NCBI GenBank assembly: GCA_947445495.1
Contig: CANFEI010000075.1
Span: forward strand, 1-6,506
Reading direction: 5' to 3'
DNA length: 6,506 bases
DNA from: Alcaligenaceae bacterium
GTDB taxonomy: Bacteria; Pseudomonadota; Gammaproteobacteria; Burkholderiales; Burkholderiaceae
Notes under the pieces: generated by a model
Seen by the model: the letters and a program-made list of their open reading frames with translations, nothing else
Databases searched by the model: none
Told to the model about the DNA's origin: nothing
Program-made: the position numbers and the translations under genes
Part shown: positions 1 to 5,746 of the stretch, piece by piece
How positions within the stretch are numbered: the stretch's first letter is position 1
Layout of the letters: each line of letters begins with the position of its first letter

Positions 1-311
1 TCCGTCTTGCGCTGTTTATCCGATACGTCGCGCTTGAAATGAATCAAGTTACAAAATGGTAGGCTCAAATCGGTCTCGATGGTGACGCCAACATGTTTGC
101 CGTTCAATTCTGTCGTTGCTAAACCCCAGCTTGGTTTTTCGTATTTTTTCCCGAGGCGATGAATAAATTCATACCCTGCCGCCATTTGCCTTGCCATCGG
201 TGTGTAGGCGAGAGGGCTGGCTGGGTGTGAGAACAATTTGGAGCCCAGCTCAGTAAATTGCGTTAGGGGCGACATCATGGCACGGTGCATTTCATGAAGT
301 TGATAAAGCAT
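1..311 (-). CDS. phaZ: Intracellular polyhydroxyalkanoate (PHB) depolymerase, N-terminal part, cut by window edge
   Basis: The minus strand encodes 103 codons starting at ATG 311-309 and running off the left edge without a stop. The protein begins MLYQLHEMHRAMMSPLTQF and continues with SHPASPLAYTP, AAGYEFIHRLGKKYEKPSWG and PFCNLIHFKRD. As I recall the family, this follows the N-terminus of cytosolic Ralstonia/Burkholderia PhaZ proteins (MLYQLHEFQR..., AAGYELLYRLGKEYEKPAF..., PFC.L..FKR), which degrade stored polyhydroxybutyrate granules to hydroxybutyrate units for reuse as carbon and energy. The family is about 400 residues long, so roughly three quarters lies outside, including the catalytic cysteine region; activity cannot be judged. 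The start is supported by the family N-terminus and by a weak GGAA sequence about 7-10 nt upstream. It shares strand with fpr but a gap of about 200 bp with inverted repeats argues for its own promoter. Confidence 0.88.
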   Translation of the reverse strand, partial: MLYQLHEMHRAMMSPLTQFTELGSKLFSHPASPLAYTPMARQMAAGYEFIHRLGKKYEKPSWGLATTELNGKHVGVTIETDLSLPFCNLIHFKRDVSDKQRKT

Positions 312-338
312 GTGCGGTTCCAAAAGTAATCAGGATTC

Positions 339-380
339 CCTAATTATGACGCCTTCTTGACGTCGAACTATCGAATTAGG
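339..380 (-). repeat. Nested inverted repeat just upstream of phaZ (operator or 5' leader stem-loop)
   Basis: Perfect 7-bp arms CCTAATT (339-345) and AATTAGG (374-380) enclose a second stem of 348-353 with 359-364 (GACGTC/GGCGTC in the minus-strand RNA, one G-U pair) around the loop AAGAA. The element ends 27 nt before the phaZ start. A CATAAT hexamer resembling a -10 box lies inside it on the minus strand (348-343), with no good -35 visible. It could therefore be an operator overlapping the promoter, or a leader hairpin if transcription starts further upstream. The pairing is seen directly; its function is inferred. Confidence 0.4.
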
Positions 381-388
381 AGCAGCGA

Positions 389-405
389 TTGCTGTTGTGC
401 AGCAA
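389..405. promoter_or_regulatory. Palindrome TTGCTG-N5-CAGCAA upstream of phaZ, possible PhaR-type operator
   Basis: A perfect inverted repeat with 6-bp arms (389-394 and 400-405) around TTGTG lies about 78 bp before the phaZ start. PhaR regulators of the PHB cycle bind TGC/GCA-rich palindromic sites near phasin and PHA genes, and this site is of that kind and next to a PHA gene. I cannot align it with a verified PhaR matrix, so the assignment is inference; the palindrome itself is certain. Confidence 0.3.
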
Positions 406-443
406 AATGTAGCAGAAGCACCACGACTTTGCGGGTAGAAACA

Positions 444-486
444 CACCATATGGGGGCTGATACCTAGTATTAGGCTACCTATGGTG
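444..486 (-). repeat. Inverted repeat downstream of fpr, weak terminator candidate
   Basis: Arms CACCATA (444-450) and TATGGTG (480-486) can pair, with a small inner stem CCTA/TAGG (463-466, 471-474). It begins 24 nt past the fpr stop on the minus strand and is followed there by a U-poor TGTTTCT rather than a true U-tract. It could weakly end the fdxA-fpr transcript or protect its 3' end. The long loop and missing U-run keep confidence low. Confidence 0.25.
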
Positions 487-509
487 CTTTTCTTAGTGCT
501 GCCGGATGC

Positions 510-1358
510 TTACCAGTAGTTTTCTACCGCAAGGTTGCCCGCTACTCCCCGGCGACCGGCCGCAAACCCGCGCTCTGCCAGCAGCGCGCGCATCTCGGTG
601 ACCATCGCGGGGTTGCCGCAGAGCATGATGCGAGAGCGCTCAGGATCTAGGGTGATGCCGGTACGCTCTTCGAGTTCGCCACGGGCCAGCAGTGTGGTGA
701 GTCGATTTGCAGAGAGGTGCTGCGGTGTGATAGCGGACGAAAGCTCGGGCTTTAGGGGCTCTTGGCTTGTCACGGGGAGATAAACCAGCGCTGTCTTGTC
801 CGTGCGCTCGCCCAGAGCGCTGTGTTGGTTTTGCAGGCGCAACAGCTCGTCGCGGTAGGCCAATTCGCTGGCGTGCCGCACGCCGTGGAGCACCACAATC
901 CGTTTAAAGCGCTGCCATGTGCTCGCTTCACGCAGCATCGAAATATAGGCCGAGAGTCCGGTCCCGGTAGACACTAACCAGAGGTCTTCGCCATCGGCAA
1001 ATTGGTCGAGTGTGAGAAAGCCAAAGACAGTCTTGTTGATCCAGAGAGTGTCGCCTGGGGCAAGCGAGGCAAGTGTTGGGCTGAACTTACCGTCGGGCAC
1101 GACCACCGAGAAAAACTCGAGTGCGTCCTCTGAGGGGTGCGAGACCATTGAGTAGGCGCGCCACTCATTGGGTGTCACGGTGTCTGCGGCGCCAACAGGC
1201 AAGCCTAGCCGAGCGAATTGACCAGGCGCAAAATGAAAGGCTGGGTCACGGCTGACCTTGAGCGAAAATAATTTATCGCTTAGCCAGACGGTCTTGGATA
1301 GGACCGTCTGTGGTGTGTATTTAGCGCTCAAGATGCTGCAGTTTGTCTGGTTTGCCAT
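510..1358 (-). CDS. fpr: Ferredoxin--NADP+ reductase (FAD flavoprotein)
   Basis: This encodes a 282-residue soluble flavoenzyme that transfers electrons between NADP(H) and ferredoxin or flavodoxin. The N-terminal FAD domain has an [11 protein letters not shown] strand (about 43-53) and the RAYSMVS flavin-binding motif (67-73). The NADP domain has [11 protein letters not shown] (128-138) and MLCGNPAMV (245-253). It ends in VENYW; a terminal aromatic residue stacking on the flavin is typical of bacterial FPR enzymes such as the E. coli one, which ends in HYW. ATG 1358-1356 was chosen because a GGA lies about 8 nt upstream, while the in-frame ATG five codons earlier (1373) has no ribosome-binding site. 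A TTG at 1331-1329, almost on the fdxA stop, would give an N-terminus MSAKYTPQ and cannot be excluded. The start overlaps the end of fdxA, which implies translational coupling with its likely partner. The segment before RAYS is slightly longer than usual in the family. Confidence 0.93.
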   Translation of the reverse strand: MANQTNCSILSAKYTPQTVLSKTVWLSDKLFSLKVSRDPAFHFAPGQFARLGLPVGAADTVTPNEWRAYSMVSHPSEDALEFFSVVVPDGKFSPTLASLAPGDTLWINKTVFGFLTLDQFADGEDLWLVSTGTGLSAYISMLREASTWQRFKRIVVLHGVRHASELAYRDELLRLQNQHSALGERTDKTALVYLPVTSQEPLKPELSSAITPQHLSANRLTTLLARGELEERTGITLDPERSRIMLCGNPAMVTEMRALLAERGFAAGRRGVAGNLAVENYW

Positions 1359-1644
1359 TCCAGTCGTCCGCATCGGGTAGCGGCTTTTTAGTGCGGCTGA
1401 TGCTATTGAACTTTGGGGAAAGTTCAGCGTTCAGTGCGATGAATTTCATTTGGTCTTGGGGAACATCTTCTTCGGCAAAAATGGCGTTTGCCGGACATTC
1501 GGGAATACACACCGCACAGTCAATACATTCGTCAGGGTCGATGACCAGGAAGTTAGGGCCCTCACGGAAGCAGTCGACGGGGCATACGTCTACGCAATCC
1601 GTAAATTTGCACTTGATACAGTTTTCAGTCACGACGTGAGTCAT
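1321..1644 (-). CDS. fdxA: 7Fe ferredoxin, [3Fe-4S][4Fe-4S] FdxA type
   Basis: This encodes a 107-residue cytosolic electron carrier of the Azotobacter FdI/FdxA family. All nine expected cysteines are present: C9, C12, C17, C21, C25, C40, C43, C46 and C50, which is Azotobacter FdI numbering plus one. By that comparison C9, C17 and C50 hold the [3Fe-4S] cluster, C21, C40, C43 and C46 hold the [4Fe-4S] cluster, and C12 and C25 are free. The long C-terminal tail after residue 60 ([26 protein letters not shown]) is typical of the family. A longer frame begins at 1731, but ATG 1644-1642 gives the usual [18 protein letters not shown] start, preceded by GGTGGA with 4 nt spacing, so the extension is rejected. 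It is divergent from pncB, and its last codons overlap fpr, making a ferredoxin/reductase pair on one transcript. Confidence 0.96.
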   Translation of the reverse strand: MTHVVTENCIKCKFTDCVDVCPVDCFREGPNFLVIDPDECIDCAVCIPECPANAIFAEEDVPQDQMKFIALNAELSPKFNSISRTKKPLPDADDWNGKPDKLQHLER

Positions 1645-1809
1645 GGGTTCCACCAGAAGGGAGGTTGTGAAAGCGATCGGGCGGGCACTATTTTTGAGCC
1701 AGTGAATCGAATGAATATTTAGTTTAACCAATCTTGCGCGTCAGGCTCGGGATATCCCTGATAACGAAAGTGCTTATGCTAAGGTTTTGGAAATACTTTA
1801 GGCACAGAC
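1645..1809. promoter_or_regulatory. Divergent promoter region between fdxA and pncB
   Basis: This 165-bp non-coding stretch separates two genes read outward, so it must contain at least two promoters unless one is transcribed from afar. An AT-rich block (about 1707-1731) lies in its middle. On the plus strand TATGCT (1775-1780) preceded by TGCT is a possible -10 for pncB, but no good -35 sits 17 bp upstream. On the minus strand CTGACG (1744-1739) and TAAATA (1721-1716) are 17 bp apart and are a weak candidate for fdxA. pncB has AGG (1800-1802) seven nt before its ATG as a modest ribosome-binding site. The location is firm; the individual boxes are not. Confidence 0.5.
1741..1761. repeat. Overlapping palindromes in the fdxA/pncB promoter region
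   Basis: TCAGG (1741-1745) and CCTGA (1757-1761) form an inverted repeat with an 11-bp spacer, and inside it GGGATATCCC (1749-1758) is a perfect 10-bp palindrome. The position, about 50-70 bp before pncB and about 100 bp before fdxA, suits a transcription factor operator. I do not recognise it as the site of a known NAD regulator (NrtR, NiaR, NadQ). Confidence 0.3.
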
Positions 1810-2985
1810 ATGATTATCAAGTCATTGCTCGATACGGATCTCTACAAATTCACCATGATGCAGGTGGTGTTGCATCATTTCCCTGCTGCGCAGGCCGAAT
1901 ATCGCTATAAGTGCCGCAACCAGGGTGTGGATCTCAGGCCTTATCTGGATGAGATACGCGCCGAGATCCATAGTCTGTGCCAGTTACGCTTCTCCGAGGC
2001 TGAGCTTGCCTATTTGGGCAGCCTGCGCTTCATCAAGAGCGATTTCATCGACTTCCTCGGGCTGTTTCATCTGCCAGAAAAATGTATCACGGTGACTGAG
2101 GGCGAGGGCCCTGGCGAAATCGCGATTTCCGTCAAGGGTTCGTGGTTGCACACAATCTTGTTTGAAATCCCTGTACTGGCGATCGTCAATGAGGTGTACT
2201 TTCGGCGAACCTGCCAGGAGCCAAATTGGGCGGAGGGGCGCGCCCGCTTGCAAAACAAGATGAAGCTGGTGCTCGAGGCGAACGACTTGAGCGAGTTTCG
2301 GGTGGCCGAGTACGGGACGCGGCGCAGGTTTTCGCAAGTCTGGCACGAGGAAGTATTGACCACCATGAAGGCGCAGATGGGAGAGCATTTCGCCGGAACC
2401 AGTAACGTGTGGCTGGCGATGCGTCATGGTGTGCTGCCCTTAGGTACGATGGCGCACGAGTATCTGCAGGCGTGTCAGGCGCTCGGTCCACGCTTGCGTG
2501 ATTCGCAGGTGTATGCCTTTGAGACGTGGGCAAAAGAGTACCGCGGGGATTTGGGTATCGCGCTCTCAGATGTGTATGGCATGAATGCCTTTTTGCGCGA
2601 TTTTGATATGTACTTCTGCAAGTTATTTGATGGCGCGCGCCACGATTCGGGGGATCCCTTTGAGTGGGGAGAACGCATGATTGCGCACTACGAGGCGAAT
2701 CGCGTGGATCCGCGTGCCAAGACCCTGATTTTTTCGGATGCGTTAACATTTCCACTTGCGATTGAGCTGACCCGCAGGTTTGCCGGACGTTGTAGAACAG
2801 CGTTCGGCATCGGGACTAATCTCACCAACGATTTAGGATACGAACCCCTACAAGTCGTGATGAAAATGATCCGCTGCAACGGTCAACCTGTCGCCAAAGT
2901 GTCTGATGCGCCTGAAAAAACCATGTGCGACGACAAGGCTTATCTGGCGTATTTGCGTCAGGTGTTTGAATTGCCACCCGCCTGA
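1810..2985 (+). CDS. pncB: Nicotinate phosphoribosyltransferase (NAD salvage)
   Basis: This encodes a 391-residue cytosolic enzyme joining nicotinate and PRPP, with ATP hydrolysis, to give nicotinate mononucleotide, the entry point of the Preiss-Handler NAD salvage route. The N-terminus [16 protein letters not shown] is the hallmark of the family. Further motifs are [14 protein letters not shown] (118-131), EYGTRRRFS (167-175), [10 protein letters not shown] (198-207), GTMAHEY (212-218), RHDSGDP (277-283) and [10 protein letters not shown] (332-341). H216 in GTMAHE corresponds to the histidine that is phosphorylated during catalysis in the Salmonella enzyme (H219 there). The length is close to that of E. 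coli PncB (about 400 residues), so it appears complete. ATG 1810 is supported by the family start and an upstream AGG. It is divergent from fdxA and lies 18 bp before the ridA-like gene on the same strand, which suggests co-transcription. Confidence 0.97.
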   Translation: MIIKSLLDTDLYKFTMMQVVLHHFPAAQAEYRYKCRNQGVDLRPYLDEIRAEIHSLCQLRFSEAELAYLGSLRFIKSDFIDFLGLFHLPEKCITVTEGEGPGEIAISVKGSWLHTILFEIPVLAIVNEVYFRRTCQEPNWAEGRARLQNKMKLVLEANDLSEFRVAEYGTRRRFSQVWHEEVLTTMKAQMGEHFAGTSNVWLAMRHGVLPLGTMAHEYLQACQALGPRLRDSQVYAFETWAKEYRGDLGIALSDVYGMNAFLRDFDMYFCKLFDGARHDSGDPFEWGERMIAHYEANRVDPRAKTLIFSDALTFPLAIELTRRFAGRCRTAFGIGTNLTNDLGYEPLQVVMKMIRCNGQPVAKVSDAPEKTMCDDKAYLAYLRQVFELPPA

Positions 2986-3003
2986 TTAACCAAAGGAATC
3001 ACT

Positions 3004-3354
3004 ATGAGCAAGATCACCCGTGTAAACGTCGGTAAGCGCCTTTCAGATATGGCCGTCCACAATGGCGTTGCCTACCTGGCAGGCCAGGTGGCTGACGATA
3101 CGACCCAAGACATTACGGGTCAGACGACCCAAATTTTGGCGGTCATTGACAAATTGCTGGCAACGGCTGGCTCGGACAAGACCAAGATCTTGATGGCCCA
3201 GATTTTCGTGGCCAACATGAAAGAGTTCGACGGTATGAACAAAGCGTGGGACGCTTGGGTGGCTGATGGCCATGCTCCTTCGCGCGCCACGATTGAAGCG
3301 CGCTTAGCAAGTGCGGACTACAAAGTTGAAATCGTGGTGACTGCCGCGATTTAA
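3004..3354 (+). CDS. RidA-family protein (YoaB-like reactive enamine/imine deaminase)
   Basis: This encodes a 116-residue member of the Rid (YjgF/YER057c/UK114) family, small trimeric proteins whose archetype hydrolyses enamine/imine intermediates such as 2-aminoacrylate released by PLP enzymes. R94 in HAPSRATIEARL and E109 in YKVEIVVTAAI keep the 15-residue spacing of the RidA catalytic pair Arg105/Glu120, so deaminase activity is plausible. The segment MNKAWDAWVADGHAPSRAT closely resembles E. coli YoaB as I recall it, so the protein belongs near YoaB rather than canonical RidA, and its true substrate is uncertain. AAGGA about 7 nt before ATG 3004 is a good ribosome-binding site. The gene follows pncB by 18 bp, and its TAA stop lies 9 nt before relA in the same frame. 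Some Rid homologues have other reported roles, so the function is stated only at family level. Confidence 0.93.
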   Translation: MSKITRVNVGKRLSDMAVHNGVAYLAGQVADDTTQDITGQTTQILAVIDKLLATAGSDKTKILMAQIFVANMKEFDGMNKAWDAWVADGHAPSRATIEARLASADYKVEIVVTAAI

Positions 3355-3363
3355 CTTGCTATT

Positions 3364-5589
3364 TTGCCTACGCAGCTCACCGATTCTGCGCTCGAGCCCC
3401 TGGTCGCGGGTTTAACCCCAGACGATCAGGAGCAGGTGCGTCAGACAGCACGATGGGCGTGTGCGCGTCTCGCCACTCTGCATAATGCGGTGGGCGAGAC
3501 ACATATCGAACACGCACTGGGCTCAGCCCAAATTTTGTCGGATATGCAGGCCGATACAGCCTCGCGCTGTGCCGCTTTGCTCATCGGCGTGCCAGAGGAG
3601 CCGGCCCCCGAGCCGCAGCGCGCGTCTAGCCCTGGTGCGCCGACTGCTCCCAGCTCGGCGGAAGTGGCCCGCTTAGTGCAGGGCACACGTGCCTTGTTGC
3701 GGCTAGGTTCGATCGCCAAAGGGGCGAGCGACACCGCGGTCGATGCGATGGCGCAAAAAGAAATGTTGCGCAAGATGCTGTTAGCGATGGCGGCTGATTT
3801 GCGCATTGTGTTGATTCGACTGGCGTCCAGGTTACAGACCTTGCGCTGGCATGCCTCGAGTAAAGTCGCCTGTGATCCCTTGCTCGCCACCGAGACACTT
3901 GATCTTTACACTCCGTTGGCAAACCGTTTAGGTATTTGGCAAATCAAGTGGGAAATGGAGGATCTAGCCTTTCGCTTTACTGACCCGACACGCTATAAAG
4001 ACATCGCTCGACTCCTTGAAGAAAAACGCGTTGAACGTGAAGCTTTTATCGCGCGCGCGGTCGAAGAATTGAATACTGCCTTGCGTAAATTAGGTGTTGT
4101 GGCGCAGGTCAGTGGAAGGCCCAAACATATCTACAGCATTTACAACAAGATGCGACTGAAGCATTTGGATTTTTCAAAGCTATTTGATGTGCGTGCGTTG
4201 CGCATCATTGTGCAAAACGAGCGAGACTGTTACACCGCGTTAGGCTTGGTGCATGAGCGGTGGGTGCCGATATCCGATGAGTTCGATGACTATATCTCGC
4301 GCCCAAAGCCTAATGGTTACCGATCCTTGCATACCGTTGTTGCAGACGAGGCTGGGCGTCCCTTTGAGGTACAGATCCGCACACAGTCCATGCACGAGTT
4401 CGCTGAATACGGGATGGCTGCGCACTGGCGTTACAAAGAGATGGGCGTCAAAGGGGGTCAAGCGGCCACCACCTCGAGTGCACTCGAGTACGACAAGCAG
4501 CTCGCCTGGATGCGACAACTACTTGCCTGGAATACCGAGGCGGGTAATCGGTCAACCAGCACGGCCACTGCCCGCACGCAACGTCAGGCTCAAGAGCGTA
4601 TCTATGTCTTGTCGCCGCAAGCCCGCGTCATTGAGTTACCTGCAGGCGCGACGCCCGTAGATTTTGCTTACCACTTGCACACAGATTTGGGTCACCGTTG
4701 CCGCGGCGCGCGCATTGATGGGCAGATGGTGCCTTTACAAACGCAGTTGCAAACGGGACAGACGATCGAGATCGTCACGACAAAGTCCGGTGGTCCCTCG
4801 CGGGACTGGTTGAACCTGCAGTTGGGATTTCTTGCAAGCCCAAGAGCGCGCGCCAAGGTGCGTGCTTGGTTCAATGCAATCGAGTTACAACAACGTACCG
4901 TGCAGGGCCAGGCACTGATCGAAAAAGAGCTTCAACGCCTCGGCAAAACAGCTGTGAACCTCGAGCAGCTGGCTCAGCAACTGGGTTTTGCACATGCCGA
5001 AGATCTCTACGTGGCGGCTGCCAAGGAGGAATTTAGTCTTCGCCAAATTGACACGGTGTTTCAGCCCGCCATCCCCGAGCAAGAGCTACGTCCTGAGTCC
5101 CTGGTGTCGCACAGCGCGCGCGCCGAAAGCGCAACGCAGACCGGAAAGAGTGGGGTGCTCGTGGTCGGCGTGGGGTCCTTGATGACCCAACTGGCGCGCT
5201 GTTGCCGCCCAGCGCCGCCGGATCAGATTACTGGCTTTGTGACCCGGGGGCGGGGTGTATCGATTCACCGCGCAGACTGTGCGAGTTTCTCGACCCTGGC
5301 GGCGCGGCAACCCGAACGGGTGATCGAAGTGGCTTGGGGGGGTAACGTGGTCGGGACGGTCTATCCGGTAGACCTGAGCGTTCAGGCCCAGGATCGCGCT
5401 GGCCTGCTGCGTGATCTCTCTGAGGTTTTTGCCCGCCTGCGGCTCAATGTGATTGCTGTGAACACGCAAAGTAAGGCTTCAATGGCCTATATGGCGTTTA
5501 CGGTGGAGGTGCACGATGGCGCTGCGTTGCAGCGTGCGTTGTCTGCGCTTACAGAGGTGACGGGTGTTCTGACGGCACATCGCCGGTAA
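3364..5589 (+). CDS. relA: RelA, (p)ppGpp synthetase I (monofunctional, hydrolase domain degenerate)
   Basis: This encodes a 741-residue ribosome-associated enzyme that transfers pyrophosphate from ATP to GTP/GDP during amino-acid starvation. The N-terminal HD hydrolase domain is dead: the HDxxED position reads IGVPEE (74-79) and the Asp of LADRL is Ser155. The synthetase domain has GRPKHIYSIYNKM (251-263), LFDVRALRI with D275, EFDD (306-309) and FEVQIRT with E335. EFDD is the acidic motif of RelA-type synthetases, in contrast to RFKD of bifunctional Rel/SpoT, and D275 and E335 match E. coli RelA numbering. TGS (about 412-473), helical, zinc-finger (CC 613-614, H635, C639) and ACT (about 665-738) domains follow. 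The start is TTG 3364, because the first in-frame ATG is codon 61 and the length then nearly equals E. coli RelA (744). No Shine-Dalgarno is visible; translation probably depends on ribosomes finishing the ridA-like gene 9 nt earlier. GTG 3436 is a less likely alternative start. Confidence 0.95.
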   Translation: MPTQLTDSALEPLVAGLTPDDQEQVRQTARWACARLATLHNAVGETHIEHALGSAQILSDMQADTASRCAALLIGVPEEPAPEPQRASSPGAPTAPSSAEVARLVQGTRALLRLGSIAKGASDTAVDAMAQKEMLRKMLLAMAADLRIVLIRLASRLQTLRWHASSKVACDPLLATETLDLYTPLANRLGIWQIKWEMEDLAFRFTDPTRYKDIARLLEEKRVEREAFIARAVEELNTALRKLGVVAQVSGRPKHIYSIYNKMRLKHLDFSKLFDVRALRIIVQNERDCYTALGLVHERWVPISDEFDDYISRPKPNGYRSLHTVVADEAGRPFEVQIRTQSMHEFAEYGMAAHWRYKEMGVKGGQAATTSSALEYDKQLAWMRQLLAWNTEAGNRSTSTATARTQRQAQERIYVLSPQARVIELPAGATPVDFAYHLHTDLGHRCRGARIDGQMVPLQTQLQTGQTIEIVTTKSGGPSRDWLNLQLGFLASPRARAKVRAWFNAIELQQRTVQGQALIEKELQRLGKTAVNLEQLAQQLGFAHAEDLYVAAAKEEFSLRQIDTVFQPAIPEQELRPESLVSHSARAESATQTGKSGVLVVGVGSLMTQLARCCRPAPPDQITGFVTRGRGVSIHRADCASFSTLAARQPERVIEVAWGGNVVGTVYPVDLSVQAQDRAGLLRDLSEVFARLRLNVIAVNTQSKASMAYMAFTVEVHDGAALQRALSALTEVTGVLTAHRR

Positions 5590-5656
5590 GTTCAGACTTG
5601 TCACAATCCGGACACTTTAGTTTTAAGGGATTTTGCGCGTTTTTCCCAGCACACAC

Positions 5657-5665
5657 TGCTAAAAT
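5657..5665 (+). promoter_or_regulatory. Possible extended -10 promoter for trpB
   Basis: TGCTAAAAT is an extended -10 element (TGn then TAAAAT, five of six matches to TATAAT). It lies 78 bp before the trpB start in the gap following relA. No good -35 hexamer sits 16-18 bp upstream, which extended -10 promoters tolerate. It would give a leader of about 70 nt. Confidence 0.4.
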
Positions 5666-5696
5666 CAACTTGTTTGAATCGCTAGACGCTGATGCT

Positions 5697-5730
5697 GAGC
5701 ATATTGTTGCTCGCGCAGGGCGGTTCGCCC
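5697..5730 (+). repeat. Two small tandem stem-loops in the trpB leader
   Basis: GAGCA (5697-5701) pairs with TGCTC (5708-5712) around a 6-nt loop, and GGGCG (5718-5722) pairs with CGCCC (5726-5730) around GTT. The second, GC-only stem ends directly before the GGAG ribosome-binding site at 5732. They may tune ribosome access. No U-tract follows, so they are not a classical attenuator terminator. Confidence 0.35.
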
Positions 5731-5731
5731 C

Positions 5732-5746
5732 GGAGATACGGTCTTG
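5732..5746 (+). promoter_or_regulatory. Ribosome-binding site that fixes the TTG start of trpB
   Basis: GGAG (5732-5735) stands 8 nt before TTG 5744-5746. The next in-frame ATG is codon 26, well inside conserved sequence, so the TTG start is well supported. Confidence 0.7.

Noticed and set aside
330..449. A 39-codon minus-strand ORF (ATG 449-447, TGA at 332-330) between fpr and phaZ
   Set aside because: It has no ribosome-binding site, an unremarkable composition, and covers both inverted repeats upstream of phaZ; the region reads better as regulatory.
1645..1731. A 29-residue N-terminal extension of FdxA from an upstream ATG at 1731
   Set aside because: The internal ATG 1644 gives the exact family N-terminus and has GGTGGA at a good distance; the extension has no ferredoxin-like sequence.
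1767..1799. AAAGT ... ACTTT inverted repeat before pncB, recalling NAD-regulator operators
   Set aside because: The arms are only 5 bp and 23 bp apart, unlike the compact NrtR-type palindromes; chance is the simpler explanation.
2186..2755. A 189-codon minus-strand ORF inside pncB, and similar long antisense ORFs inside relA
   Set aside because: They are shadows of strongly conserved genes, with Arg/Pro/Ser-rich translations and no recognisable domain.
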